Below, one piece after another: positions 1 to 7,622 of a DNA stretch of 16,871 bases (its first letter is position 1; each line of letters starts with the position of its first letter). A model generated the notes under the pieces. That model was not told the DNA's origin. It saw only the letters and a list, made by a program, of their open reading frames with translations, and made no database searches. The position numbers and the translations under genes are program-made. The stretch is from the NCBI GenBank assembly GCA_045640905.1, contig JAZUFW010000065.1, forward strand, positions 1-16,871. The letters are read 5' to 3'. Source of the DNA: JAILLW01 sp045640905. GTDB taxonomy: Bacteria; Bacillota; Clostridia; Lachnospirales; Lachnospiraceae.

Positions 1-638
1 GCTGTCTCAACAGCATCCTTTGCATCGGCTTCTGTCTTTGCCTTGGCTGCTTCAAGTGTATCTCCATAGTAGTACTCTACCTGAGCCTTTACACTATGTT
101 TCTTTTCATCGTTCTTTACATAATAGACTTTTACAATATAAGGATCATTTATAGTCTCTTGTCCTGCAGCGAGAGGATATGAAAGTTCTCCAATAGTCTC
201 AGCATAGTCATATCCTACAAACTTATCTGCTGTATTAGGTTCTACTGTTGCCTTTGCTTCCTGTCCGATCCACTGGGTATCAGTTACAACATCATCCTTT
301 GCATCAGCTTCTGTCTTCGCCTTAGCTGCTTCAAGGGTATCTCCATAGTAGTACTCTACCTGAGCGCTTACGCTATGCTTCTGGCTTTCATCCTTTATGT
401 AAAGTACTTTTACAATATGAAGATTATTATCTGTATTCGCATTTGCAGCTACTGTATAACTTAAGTCACCTACGGTATCAGCATAAGTGTACCCTACAAA
501 CTTATCTGTTGTATTGGGTGCTACTGTTACTGTTGTTGCTTCTCCTATCCAGTCGGTCGCTGTCTTTTTCTGGTCAATTGCATCATACTTTCCGGCTTTA
601 GCTTTGTCGGTAACTGCCTGAAGTGTATCTCCATAGTA
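1..638 (-). repeat. Tandem coding repeats of 93-96 codons in the surface protein
   Basis: The near-identical block encoding YYYGDTL recurs at about 628, 340 and 61 on the plus strand, a spacing of 288 then 279 bp (96 and 93 codons). Each unit carries YYYGDTL, an Ala/Lys-rich helix, WIG, PNTxDKFVGYxYA and IVKVxYxKD before the next KHSVxAQVEYYY. The second and third units are more alike than the first and share the residues GDTLEAAKAKTEADAKD. The third unit is cut by the window edge, so the total number is unknown. Repeats of this type usually act as stalks and can vary in copy number. Confidence 0.93.
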
Positions 639-3095
639 GTACTGTACCTGGGCACTTACACTATGCTGTTTTGTCGTATCTTTAACATAGTAAACATTAA
701 TAACGTTCTTCGATGAATCCTTATTTATCATAATAGATCCACTCGGAAGTGCCTTACTGAATTTGTATCCGGTCTTTGGTTTATCAGTGTATGTAACTGT
801 GTCACCAACCGTTGCAGTATCATTTATAGTAGCATTCTTATCCTGAACACCGTCGTAATAGTAATTAACTGTATATCCAACCTGCGCTTTACTGTAATTA
901 TTTACTACCGAAATAATTACCGAAGGGTTATCTTTACTTATCGTTACTGTCTTATTTGTCGGATTATATGTTGTCGAATCCAAAATATAATCCGCAATCT
1001 CGGCATCAGATTCGGAAATGGTATACGTTCCAAAATCAAGTCCGGCCAACATATTCTGTGCAACCGTTGAGCCTTGCATGCTTACATCAATAGTCTTTGA
1101 TTTATTTGTAGTAGTGTTCGTAAGAGTAAACTTAAACTGCTTATTAGCAAGAGCCTCCGCCGTAACTCCATTAACCTGCTTTGAAACCTTAATAGTTCCG
1201 GTTGTTACCTGATCATCACCTTTTCCATCACCAAATTTGAAATCTATTCCTGAGTTATTTGCCGGTATTTTATTATTTCCTGCCCAAGAATACTGTCTAT
1301 TAGGACCTGCAGGACATATATTAGCCGAACTCCAATAATATATCTCTGTAGCCGTTAATGTAACTGGTACACTAACTTTCTTTCCATCGTTGGTTTTTAC
1401 TGAAATAGTTTTCGTTAACGTAATATCATACTTAACAGGATTGTTTTCTGTTCCAACTGGGAAAGCACCTTCAAAACGTATCTGAACAGTTCCATCGTTT
1501 TCAGTACTAGTTGTTGTACCTGTAATCGTAACAGGCTCTCCTGTCGTCGTGTTTTTAATAGTCAAGTTTTTCGCATCATCCTGTGTTAAGCTGAATGAAG
1601 GATGATATTCAACTCCATCAATAACAACCGAAGCTTTCAAATTTGGATCAATATCAATATGATCAACCGTATAGCCCGGATCTTTTATATCAGTATTTTT
1701 TACAAAGTAGTAATTCCCTATATTACTTGTGGTAATCTGTGTTCCGTCAATGTAAAGTACGAATGAATACGACCTACTATTGGTGGTTTTTATCTGCAAA
1801 TTACTAGCTTCAACCGGAGTCGTATTATACGGCCAATAAGGAGAAGTTTTTTCATAATAAATCTTAAATTGGTCTAATGACAGTTTCTCATTATTAATTT
1901 CTACGCTTTGAACTGTTGCTGTTTGATTCTTTTGGGTTAATGAATCTTTCGGGACATAAAATGTTGTATCGTATGATTTTTTATTCGAAAAGTTCAGCGA
2001 AGACCCATTTTTCGTTGCAGAATACCAATTTGTCGTAGCCGACAAAATGGAGTTTTTATTGTTCAAATAACTCGTACCGGCAACAACATAAATTGAAAAA
2101 CTATCTGCCTCAACATTTACTTCCGATGTCATTCCCATTTCACTGGAAACTGCCTCAGCCTCAGCTTCTTCATCTTCCATATGGAATACCTGGAGGTTTT
2201 CACCTTCAAGTTCTACGTTTGCGAAGTTAACTGAAACAGGAACCGCGGGTTCGATTTCCTCGCCGTCCTTGGTAAAGGTAATGTCAAATGCAATGTAATC
2301 TTCTACGACTGTATCTTCGCCTGTAGCTTCATCAACTGCTTCTTCAATTGCTTCAGATACTACTTTAACAGCGTTCATTTCTGTTCCTTCGGGGAATGCA
2401 CCTTCGGGAGCTGATACGCTGATTACGATATTATCAACAGTAGCTTCAAATTCCTGAGCGGGGAATTCATCTTCCTCTTCCTCTTCAGCTTCGAAGTTAG
2501 CTGTGAAAGCACCTTCTGCTTCTGCGCCGGGCTGGTAGGTTGCTTCTGTAGCAACTTCTGCGCCGTCAGCGTCTGTCCAGTTAACGAATACGTAACCATC
2601 GTTAGCGTACGCTGTAGCACCAACGAGTACTTCTTCGTCTTCTATTGTTTCCGTGATCTCTTCAACGTAACCCATTTCTTCATCGTTTACGCTAAATGTA
2701 AGAGGTCCCTGTTCTTCTGCCGACTCTTCGTCTTCAACGTCTTCTTCGTCAAGGAGTTCTTCTTCAAGTTCCTCTTCGAGTTCTTCGTCGAGTTCTTCGT
2801 CGAGATCTTCCTCGGTCTCATCAAGATCCTCTTCATCACTTTCTTCTGTAATAATTTCTTCCGAAACTTCCTCGGTAGGTTCTTCAACTACCTCCGTGAA
2901 TTCCGGTGTGCCCTCATCGTCATAAGTAATCTCTGTGACGGTGGGCTCTGCAGGAATTTCTGCAGGAGCTTCTTCTACAACTTCAACTACTTCAGCATCA
3001 TCTGCCATAGCAATCATGGAATAATCATTTCCGATTGTTACCAGCACTAAGATGGCTGCAAGTGAAGCTGCAATGCCTCTCATGAATTTTTTCAT
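1..3095 (-). CDS. Large secreted multidomain surface protein with acidic N-terminus and tandem repeats; C-terminus beyond window
   Basis: The frame is open from ATG at 3095 to the window edge, giving 1031 residues and no stop. An AAGGTGG ribosome site lies 6 nt upstream. Residues 1-31 form a signal peptide ending in AMA before DDAE. Residues about 32-130 are almost entirely Glu/Asp with some Thr and Val. Residues about 132-205 resemble an InlB-B/Listeria-Bacteroides-type repeat (GYVFVNWTDADG). Residues about 210-330 resemble a beta domain common in clostridial surface proteins (APEGAFPEGTE...DSFSIYVVAGT). Residues about 632-730 resemble a Cna-B/isopeptide pilin-like domain (TIKVSKQVNG...GTYTISE). 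Residues about 735-815 are MucBP-like, and tandem repeats follow. Domain names come from family memory, not a search. It is probably cell-wall exposed. A sortase gene lies about 5 kb away, but no sorting signal is visible because the C-terminus is missing. It has its own promoter and leader. Confidence 0.93.
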   Translation of the reverse strand, partial: MKKFMRGIAASLAAILVLVTIGNDYSMIAMADDAEVVEVVEEAPAEIPAEPTVTEITYDDEGTPEFTEVVEEPTEEVSEEIITEESDEEDLDETEEDLDEELDEELEEELEEELLDEEDVEDEESAEEQGPLTFSVNDEEMGYVEEITETIEDEEVLVGATAYANDGYVFVNWTDADGAEVATEATYQPGAEAEGAFTANFEAEEEEEDEFPAQEFEATVDNIVISVSAPEGAFPEGTEMNAVKVVSEAIEEAVDEATGEDTVVEDYIAFDITFTKDGEEIEPAVPVSVNFANVELEGENLQVFHMEDEEAEAEAVSSEMGMTSEVNVEADSFSIYVVAGTSYLNNKNSILSATTNWYSATKNGSSLNFSNKKSYDTTFYVPKDSLTQKNQTATVQSVEINNEKLSLDQFKIYYEKTSPYWPYNTTPVEASNLQIKTTNSRSYSFVLYIDGTQITTSNIGNYYFVKNTDIKDPGYTVDHIDIDPNLKASVVIDGVEYHPSFSLTQDDAKNLTIKNTTTGEPVTITGTTTSTENDGTVQIRFEGAFPVGTENNPVKYDITLTKTISVKTNDGKKVSVPVTLTATEIYYWSSANICPAGPNRQYSWAGNNKIPANNSGIDFKFGDGKGDDQVTTGTIKVSKQVNGVTAEALANKQFKFTLTNTTTNKSKTIDVSMQGSTVAQNMLAGLDFGTYTISESDAEIADYILDSTTYNPTNKTVTISKDNPSVIISVVNNYSKAQVGYTVNYYYDGVQDKNATINDTATVGDTVTYTDKPKTGYKFSKALPSGSIMINKDSSKNVINVYYVKDTTKQHSVSAQVQYYYGDTLQAVTDKAKAGKYDAIDQKKTATDWIGEATTVTVAPNTTDKFVGYTYADTVGDLSYTVAANANTDNNLHIVKVLYIKDESQKHSVSAQVEYYYGDTLEAAKAKTEADAKDDVVTDTQWIGQEAKATVEPNTADKFVGYDYAETIGELSYPLAAGQETINDPYIVKVYYVKNDEKKHSVKAQVEYYYGDTLEAAKAKTEADAKDAVET

Positions 3096-3133
3096 CGTCT
3101 TCCACCTTTCTTAACCTTTTACCCAAATTAAAA

Positions 3134-3196
3134 AGCCTTACCACTGATGAAATGACTTCCTATATATTAGGAAATAATCTCAGCAATAATAAGGCT
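3134..3196 (-). promoter_or_regulatory. Nested stem structure in the surface-protein 5' leader
   Basis: The 308-bp gap 3096-3403 holds this leader structure, a promoter and the upstream gene's terminator. Three perfect stems nest here: AGCCTTA 3134-3140 with TAAGGCT 3190-3196, CTGA 3144-3147 with TCAG 3180-3183, and TTCCTA 3157-3162 with TAGGAA 3168-3173, separated by asymmetric internal loops. On the transcribed strand the outer stem ends in GGC followed by TTTTT, so it could act as an attenuator. A smaller TGCG/CGCA hairpin sits upstream near 3222-3233. It matches no riboswitch class I can recall. Confidence 0.5.
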
Positions 3197-3263
3197 CAAA
3201 ATAACGGGCGTTCCTTAATATATGCGGTTTCGCACCACTTCCGGGTACTTATGTTACTACTAA

Positions 3264-3293
3264 AATGTACTACTCGCAAGGTACTAGAGTCAA
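3264..3293 (-). promoter_or_regulatory. Putative sigma-A promoter of the surface-protein gene
   Basis: On the minus strand TTGACT (3288-3293) is followed after 18 nt by TACATT (3264-3269). The start point would be near 3257, leaving a leader of about 160 nt. The -35 box is strong and the -10 box is weak (4 of 6 matches). Confidence 0.5.
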
Positions 3294-3307
3294 CATTTTT
3301 TTAGTAC
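3281..3307. promoter_or_regulatory. Possible operator: inverted repeat GTACTA-N15-TAGTAC over the -35 box
   Basis: GTACTA (3281-3286) and TAGTAC (3302-3307) are perfect inverted copies centred on the -35 hexamer of the surface-protein promoter. Further TACTACT copies occur at 3255-3261 and 3268-3274, overlapping the -10 region. The arrangement would suit a repressor or a two-component regulator. The regulator is unknown. Confidence 0.35.
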
Positions 3308-3362
3308 TTTTTTACTATTTTAAAAATCCGCAATATATTTTTATTGTTTTGTCAATTTGGGG

Positions 3363-3392
3363 AAAATAAAGGGCACCGAATAAACGGTGCCC
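3363..3392 (-). terminator. Rho-independent terminator of the response-regulator gene
   Basis: An 8-bp GC-rich perfect stem (GGGCACCG 3371-3378 with CGGTGCCC 3385-3392) encloses a 6-nt loop. On the minus strand it is followed by a T-rich run (3370 downward). It lies 11 bp past the regulator stop codon. Confidence 0.9.
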
Positions 3393-3403
3393 TCAAAATA
3401 TTT

Positions 3404-4183
3404 TTATAGTCTTTTTGCTTTCTGAGCTTCGAAAAATGAATTAATTGAAGCGATTATCTTGTCGGAGGTCATAGATTTGAGTAAATAACCGTCCGGTTTG
3501 AGTGAAAGTACCTTTTGAACCGACTCTCTGTCACCCTTTGATGTCAGGAAAATAACAGGGATATTTCGGGTTCTTTCCTCGGATCTGATCATCTCCAGCA
3601 TCTGCGGTCCCGAGCAGACAGGCATCTCGTAATCGAGCAGTACCAAATCGGGATAATTGGTAGCCAGGAATGATATCGCACTGGTAGCTGAATTAACGAT
3701 TGATACCTTGTACCTGTTAGAGAGCCAGTCTCTAATAGTTCTTAACATAGTACCTGAATCATCTACTACCAAAATGTGCTTTTTATTTTCGTTGCTTTCG
3801 GCTTTCTCCAAATACTTGCTGAGTTCTGCGCCAATCAGCTTTGAATCTATAGGTCTTTCAAAGGTTCCGGCGATTATCTCGGACGGCATTATCTTTTTGA
3901 CATCAGCTATGTCTGAGTTGTATCCAACCAGGAAAAGCTTCTTATCATCTTCAAGGCAGAAATCACGAATGTATACAAATTCCTCGGAATTCTCATCAAG
4001 ATTTTCATCAAGATAAAGAAATACTATTTCCGGTTTGTCCTCCATCTCGCCCAATGCCTGAACCGACATTTTTATCATTTCACAGTCAAAGCCGGCTCCC
4101 TCGATACCATCGCGAAGGGCTTTGACAATGAAAGAAGTCGACGCATCCGCTATTAACAGTACTCTCTTTCTTTCAAGTAGCAT
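3404..4183 (-). CDS. Tandem-receiver response regulator without an output domain (REC*-REC)
   Basis: This 259-residue protein has two receiver-like halves. The C-terminal one (residues about 135-255) has every canonical residue: the acidic pair DD at 141-142, phospho-acceptor D184 in LLDYEMP, T214 in FLTS and K236 in LLKS. The N-terminal half (about 5-125) has the REC-like alternating pattern but lacks the acceptor Asp and the Lys, so it is probably a pseudo-receiver used for dimerisation or docking. There is no DNA-binding or enzymatic domain, so it presumably signals through a partner protein, as CheY- or Spo0F-like proteins do. The start has AGGAG about 10 nt upstream. It is transcribed alone, divergent from the pilin-like operon. 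Its kinase and target are not in the window. Confidence 0.93.
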   Translation of the reverse strand: MLLERKRVLLIADASTSFIVKALRDGIEGAGFDCEMIKMSVQALGEMEDKPEIVFLYLDENLDENSEEFVYIRDFCLEDDKKLFLVGYNSDIADVKKIMPSEIIAGTFERPIDSKLIGAELSKYLEKAESNENKKHILVVDDSGTMLRTIRDWLSNRYKVSIVNSATSAISFLATNYPDLVLLDYEMPVCSGPQMLEMIRSEERTRNIPVIFLTSKGDRESVQKVLSLKPDGYLLKSMTSDKIIASINSFFEAQKAKRL

Positions 4184-4230
4184 GTCTATAGTTCTCCTAC
4201 TCTATCATAATTATTCATACAGTTGGTTTA

Positions 4231-4258
4231 ATTATAACATTAAAAAACAAATTTCCAA
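4231..4258 (-). promoter_or_regulatory. Promoter of the response-regulator gene
   Basis: TTGGAA (4253-4258), a 16-nt spacer, then TATAAT (4231-4236) preceded by TG to give an extended -10 (TGTTATAAT). The leader would be about 40 nt. Confidence 0.65.
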
Positions 4259-4315
4259 TACTTTCTTCCTATTTTTTCTGACAATTCATACATTTACGTA
4301 AATATTTCTAATATA

Positions 4316-4324
4316 TGCTATAAT
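4316..4324 (+). promoter_or_regulatory. Extended -10 promoter of the pilin-like operon
   Basis: The sequence TGCTATAAT is a perfect extended -10; no good -35 lies 16-18 nt upstream. The -10 ends 7 nt before A of the upstream ATG at 4331, so the predicted transcript starts at or next to that ATG. Confidence 0.6.
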
Positions 4325-4330
4325 ATTGCT

Positions 4331-5281
4331 ATGAAAAGCAACGTACATCATACTTTTTTCTATATATATAAGGAAGCAATGGCAGTTCTGATTACTATGA
4401 CCTGCTTTGTATTTTTATGCGGTTGTGAAAAAAAACATGAAGCCTACGTTTCGTCATCTACGGAAATACGTGACAACACTCCGAGGTGCCTGGTCCCGGA
4501 GGCTCCCGGTACCGAGACGCACGGAAACGAGTTGGTTACCATTGACACCTCAAACGCTTCCGAAGGATATATGGTTGTAACGTATCTGGGGGAATCGAAA
4601 GATGTCAAATTACAGATTACCGGTTCCGACAACATGACGTATACCTATGATATCCACGATAATAATCCCGAAACATTTCCGATATCCACCGGAACCGGTG
4701 CTTATACCGTGGGTGTATTCGAACTCATCGACGGTTACCAGTACGCCGTAGTCTATAACGATACCCTGAATTTGACGGTCACCAATGAAATGGGCGCCTT
4801 CCTGTATCCCAATCAATACGTTCGTTTCAATCAGGATTCCAAAGTAGTAGGACTGGCTTCCGAGCTGGTAGCTCCGGCTCACGATGATTTGGAAGCCATC
4901 AATTATGTATATAATTATGTAATAGCCAATGTCACCTATGACCATGTCAAAGCGGAAAACATCGAAAGCGGATATATTCCGACACCGGATGATACCTTGG
5001 AGAGCAAAACCGGTATTTGTCTCGACTACGCCGCGCTAATGACATCCATGCTTCGTTCTCAGCAGATTCCTACACGAATGGAGGTCGGATATGCTGGAAC
5101 AGCGTATCACGCCTGGATCAGTGTATATGCCGAAAACATCGGTTGGATCAACGGTATCATCGAATTTGACGGAACCAGCTGGTCGCTGATGGACCCGACC
5201 TTTGCATCGAACGCAGGTGAAGAAAAGGCCAAATCCTTTATTGGCGACGGTGAAAACTATCTGGTTAAGTATATTTATTAA
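4331..5281 (+). CDS. Transglutaminase-like (papain-fold) lipoprotein
   Basis: The C-terminal part is a transglutaminase-like/cysteine-protease core with the ordered triad C230 (GICLDYA), H260 (YHAW) and D288 (LMDPTF). The N-terminus has a hydrophobic stretch (about 17-31) ending in FLCGC, a slightly unusual lipobox with Cys32 as the likely lipidated residue. The protein is therefore probably tethered outside the membrane. Residues 60-155 look like a beta domain. The start is ambiguous. ATG 4331 has no ribosome site but supplies the Lys residues expected before a signal sequence. ATG 4379, in frame, has AAGGA 4 nt upstream but gives an n-region with no positive charge. It is the first gene of the operon, 19 bp before the GspF-like gene. 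Such proteins process or cross-link wall or pilus proteins; the substrate here is unknown. Confidence 0.9.
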   Translation: MKSNVHHTFFYIYKEAMAVLITMTCFVFLCGCEKKHEAYVSSSTEIRDNTPRCLVPEAPGTETHGNELVTIDTSNASEGYMVVTYLGESKDVKLQITGSDNMTYTYDIHDNNPETFPISTGTGAYTVGVFELIDGYQYAVVYNDTLNLTVTNEMGAFLYPNQYVRFNQDSKVVGLASELVAPAHDDLEAINYVYNYVIANVTYDHVKAENIESGYIPTPDDTLESKTGICLDYAALMTSMLRSQQIPTRMEVGYAGTAYHAWISVYAENIGWINGIIEFDGTSWSLMDPTFASNAGEEKAKSFIGDGENYLVKYIY

Positions 5282-5300
5282 GAAACCCCTCGGAGGAAAC

Positions 5301-6347
5301 ATGAGCAGATTCAAAACACTCTCAAACGCAGAAATTGCTTCTTTTTGCAGGCAGACTTCCATGATTATTACTGCAGGTATTACTCCTGTAGAAGGTATGG
5401 AAATTCTCAAAAACGACACATTAAGTACGGAAGGCAAGGAACTTCTGGAAAAGATTTCCGGCTTTTGCCGTATGGGCAATCCATTTTCGGAAGCCGTAGC
5501 CTCTACCGAAGTATTTCCCGACTACGTGGTACGTCTGATATCTTTGGGTGAAGAATCCGGTGATTTGGATACCGTATTAATGTCTCTGGCCGAGTACTAT
5601 GAGCGTGAAGAGGATATCGCAGACAGCATCAAGTCAGCCGTAACCTATCCACTAATTATGATAGCCATGATGTTCCTTATTATTATAGTACTGGTAGTTA
5701 AAGTACTGCCTATATTCAAGCAGGTCTTTGTGCAGCTCGGCACTCAAATGAGTCCTCTGGCCACCAGTTTGATGAATCTGGGTTCTGCCCTCAGCAAATA
5801 TGCCATCGTCATCAGCATAGTATTTCTGGCTATTGTCGTAACGTGCATAATCCTGTATCGTGTACCTGCCATCAATGTCAAAGTACGCGCCTTCCTGGCC
5901 AAGTTCCCGTTTACCAGAGATTTCTATTCAAACGTAGCTGCCGGTCGTTTTGCTTCCGGAATGTATCTGGCTTATTCGTCAGGTATGGATACTTTCCACA
6001 GTTTGGACATGATTTCACAGCTCGTTGAAAACGAAGCCATGGAAAAGAAAATAGATTTTTTGCGCGATGAGATTAAAAACCGCTCTACCATGCCCGAAGC
6101 CATCGCAAAGGCGGGCATTTTTACCAATCTGTATTCGAGAATGATATCCGTCGGCTTCAAGTCCGGCTCGGTTGACCTCGTTATGAAGCAGATTGCGACA
6201 CATTATGAAGAAGCTACAGATAAACAGTTGCGCAGAATGGTTTCCATCATAGAACCGACATTGGTAATCATTTTGTCACTTATCGTCGGCATTATTTTAT
6301 TGTCGGTATTACTGCCTCTAATGGGCATCATGAGTTCAATAGGCTAA
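5301..6347 (+). CDS. GspF/PilC-family pilus or type II secretion platform protein
   Basis: From ATG 5301 (GGAGG 6 nt upstream) the product is 348 residues, a little shorter than typical PilC/GspF (about 400). An in-frame ATG at 5202 lies inside the upstream gene and is rejected. It has two T2SF repeats: residues about 13-138 (RQTSMIITAG, GEESGDLD at 83-90) and about 213-340 (AYSSGMD, GFKSGSVD at 285-292). There are three membrane spans at about 116-136, 167-187 and 318-338, the usual topology. In known systems this protein is the inner-membrane platform on which an ATPase drives pilin assembly. No ATPase is encoded in the window, so it must be supplied from elsewhere if the system is active. 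Confidence 0.93.
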   Translation: MSRFKTLSNAEIASFCRQTSMIITAGITPVEGMEILKNDTLSTEGKELLEKISGFCRMGNPFSEAVASTEVFPDYVVRLISLGEESGDLDTVLMSLAEYYEREEDIADSIKSAVTYPLIMIAMMFLIIIVLVVKVLPIFKQVFVQLGTQMSPLATSLMNLGSALSKYAIVISIVFLAIVVTCIILYRVPAINVKVRAFLAKFPFTRDFYSNVAAGRFASGMYLAYSSGMDTFHSLDMISQLVENEAMEKKIDFLRDEIKNRSTMPEAIAKAGIFTNLYSRMISVGFKSGSVDLVMKQIATHYEEATDKQLRRMVSIIEPTLVIILSLIVGIILLSVLLPLMGIMSSIG

Positions 6348-6348
6348 T

Positions 6349-6693
6349 ATGCACAGATTTACTACTCAGGAAACTAAATCCATCGACCGCAAATCAAAGG
6401 CCAAATTACTATATTTAGTTTGTCCTTTATTAATTGTGGCCTTTTATCTGATGATAAGTTCCGTGGACAAATCCACCTCCGCTCATCAGCAGGAAAGTTT
6501 GGAAAATGCCATCAACAGAAATATTCTGCATTGCTACGCTGTCGAGGGCTTCTACCCTCCTTCATTGGAATATATGGAAGAACACTACGGTTTGTCCTAC
6601 GACCACGACCTTTTTAAAGTCGATTATCAACCGATAGCGTCGAATATACGCCCCGATGTAACAATATTGGTCATGAGTGAGACGAAAGAATGA
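6349..6693 (+). CDS. Small single-span membrane protein, probable pilin-system component
   Basis: This 114-residue protein has a positively charged N-terminus, one membrane span (about 20-37) and a small extracytoplasmic domain. The motif LHCYAVEGFYPPSLEYME (60-77) recalls the segment after the N-terminal helix in pseudopilins (GxYPxxLxxL), but the N-terminus lacks a prepilin cleavage motif. It starts 1 nt after the GspF stop and overlaps the next gene by 4 nt (ATGA), so translation is probably coupled. The function is inferred from context and I do not recognise a named family. Confidence 0.85.
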   Translation: MHRFTTQETKSIDRKSKAKLLYLVCPLLIVAFYLMISSVDKSTSAHQQESLENAINRNILHCYAVEGFYPPSLEYMEEHYGLSYDHDLFKVDYQPIASNIRPDVTILVMSETKE

Positions 6694-7193
6694 ACGAAAA
6701 ACAAAACCGCCACATAATTGATATATTGTTTGTAATCGCGCTGTTTGCCATCTTTGTGCTTTCAGCCGTATTTTTGATTTCCATCGGTGCCAAAATCTAT
6801 TCCAAAACCATGTCGAATATGGAGAATAATTTCAATTCACGTACAGCAGTTGCGTATATTACCGAGAAAATACATCAGTCGGACGAAAACGGCAATGTTT
6901 CCCTGGGAAAGTTTGAAGGCAGCGACGCTATTGTCATCGATTCTGTGATGGCCGGCAAAGAGTATGTTACATACATCTATCTTCATGAAGGGCAGATTAA
7001 GGAGCTGACTCTGCGCAAGGATATTATTTTGTCGCAAAGCGCCGGTTCTCCGATTATAGCCGTAGACGACTTTACCATGGAAATGGTCAGTGATTCACTT
7101 GCATCATTTAGTATCACCATCAGCAATGATGAAAGCTACCATTTCTACGTCAATATTTATTCCGAAGCAAAGGAGGTCGCTGATGAATTCTAA
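6690..7193 (+). CDS. DUF4860-like single-span protein of the pilin operon
   Basis: The 167-residue product has one N-terminal span (about 10-33) followed by an extracytoplasmic domain with an early helix (SRTAVAYITEKIHQSD) and a beta-rich remainder (GSDAIVIDSVMAGKEYVTYIYLHEGQIKEL). This pattern fits DUF4860 proteins found beside pilin genes in clostridia; that assignment is from memory. The overall plan (helix, then beta sheet) is like a pseudopilin. The start overlaps the previous stop and the end overlaps the next gene by 11 nt. Confidence 0.85.
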   Translation: MNEKQNRHIIDILFVIALFAIFVLSAVFLISIGAKIYSKTMSNMENNFNSRTAVAYITEKIHQSDENGNVSLGKFEGSDAIVIDSVMAGKEYVTYIYLHEGQIKELTLRKDIILSQSAGSPIIAVDDFTMEMVSDSLASFSITISNDESYHFYVNIYSEAKEVADEF

Positions 7194-7620
7194 GTCCAAA
7201 GCAAGCCTCTTTTTAATGGAACTTATCATGTCGATTCTGTTCTTTTCACTCGCTGCGGCTTTATGCGTCAGATTATTTGTTAAAAGCCATGTCCTGAGTG
7301 ATTCCTCGGTAATACTCAATCATGCCGTAGTAGAATGTGAATCCGCAGCCGAATATTTCTATGGAAACAACGGCTATGTCCTGTTCGAGGACCAAAGTCA
7401 AACGCCCGAAAAGGATTACAGCATATCCGTATCATACGATAAAGATTTTAATCCCATATCGAACGGGGAAGAATCTTCCGTATATACCATGAATCTCGAA
7501 AAAACCGTAGATTCCGCAAATCCCGGTCTTTTGACCCTGAACATCACTTACTGTGATAATCATTCCGGAGAAACCGTCTATTCCATTTCCCCGGTACTAT
7601 ACGTAAAGGAGGCACCGTAA
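7183..7620 (+). CDS. Prepilin-like minor pilin
   Basis: ATG 7183 follows AGGAGG by about 6 nt and gives 145 residues; the in-frame ATG at 7090 would add 31 residues antisense-like to the upstream gene and is rejected. The N-terminus MNSKSKAS-LFLMELIMS matches a type IV prepilin: a short basic leader, then a hydrophobic helix with Glu at the fifth position (as in FTLIEL). The residue before the cleavage point is Ser rather than the usual Gly. The helix runs to about residue 33; an Asn/Ser-rich beta domain follows. It is likely a minor pilin or pseudopilin assembled on the GspF-like platform, if a prepilin peptidase accepts this site. Confidence 0.85.
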   Translation: MNSKSKASLFLMELIMSILFFSLAAALCVRLFVKSHVLSDSSVILNHAVVECESAAEYFYGNNGYVLFEDQSQTPEKDYSISVSYDKDFNPISNGEESSVYTMNLEKTVDSANPGLLTLNITYCDNHSGETVYSISPVLYVKEAP

Positions 7621-7622
7621 TA

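Noticed and set aside
1..638. CRISPR-like or short intergenic repeats
   Set aside because: The repeats are long, in frame and coding, with no short-repeat/spacer pattern.
3134..3256. Cyclic-di-GMP or other known riboswitch
   Set aside because: None of the conserved core sequences I know for these classes is present.
5202..5300. Longer start for the GspF-like gene (33 more residues)
   Set aside because: It lies inside the upstream coding sequence, lacks a ribosome site, and ATG 5301 has GGAGG at a good distance with a family-like N-terminus.
7090..7182. Longer start for the minor-pilin gene
   Set aside because: The extra residues overlap the DUF4860-like gene and would bury the prepilin leader; ATG 7183 has AGGAGG.
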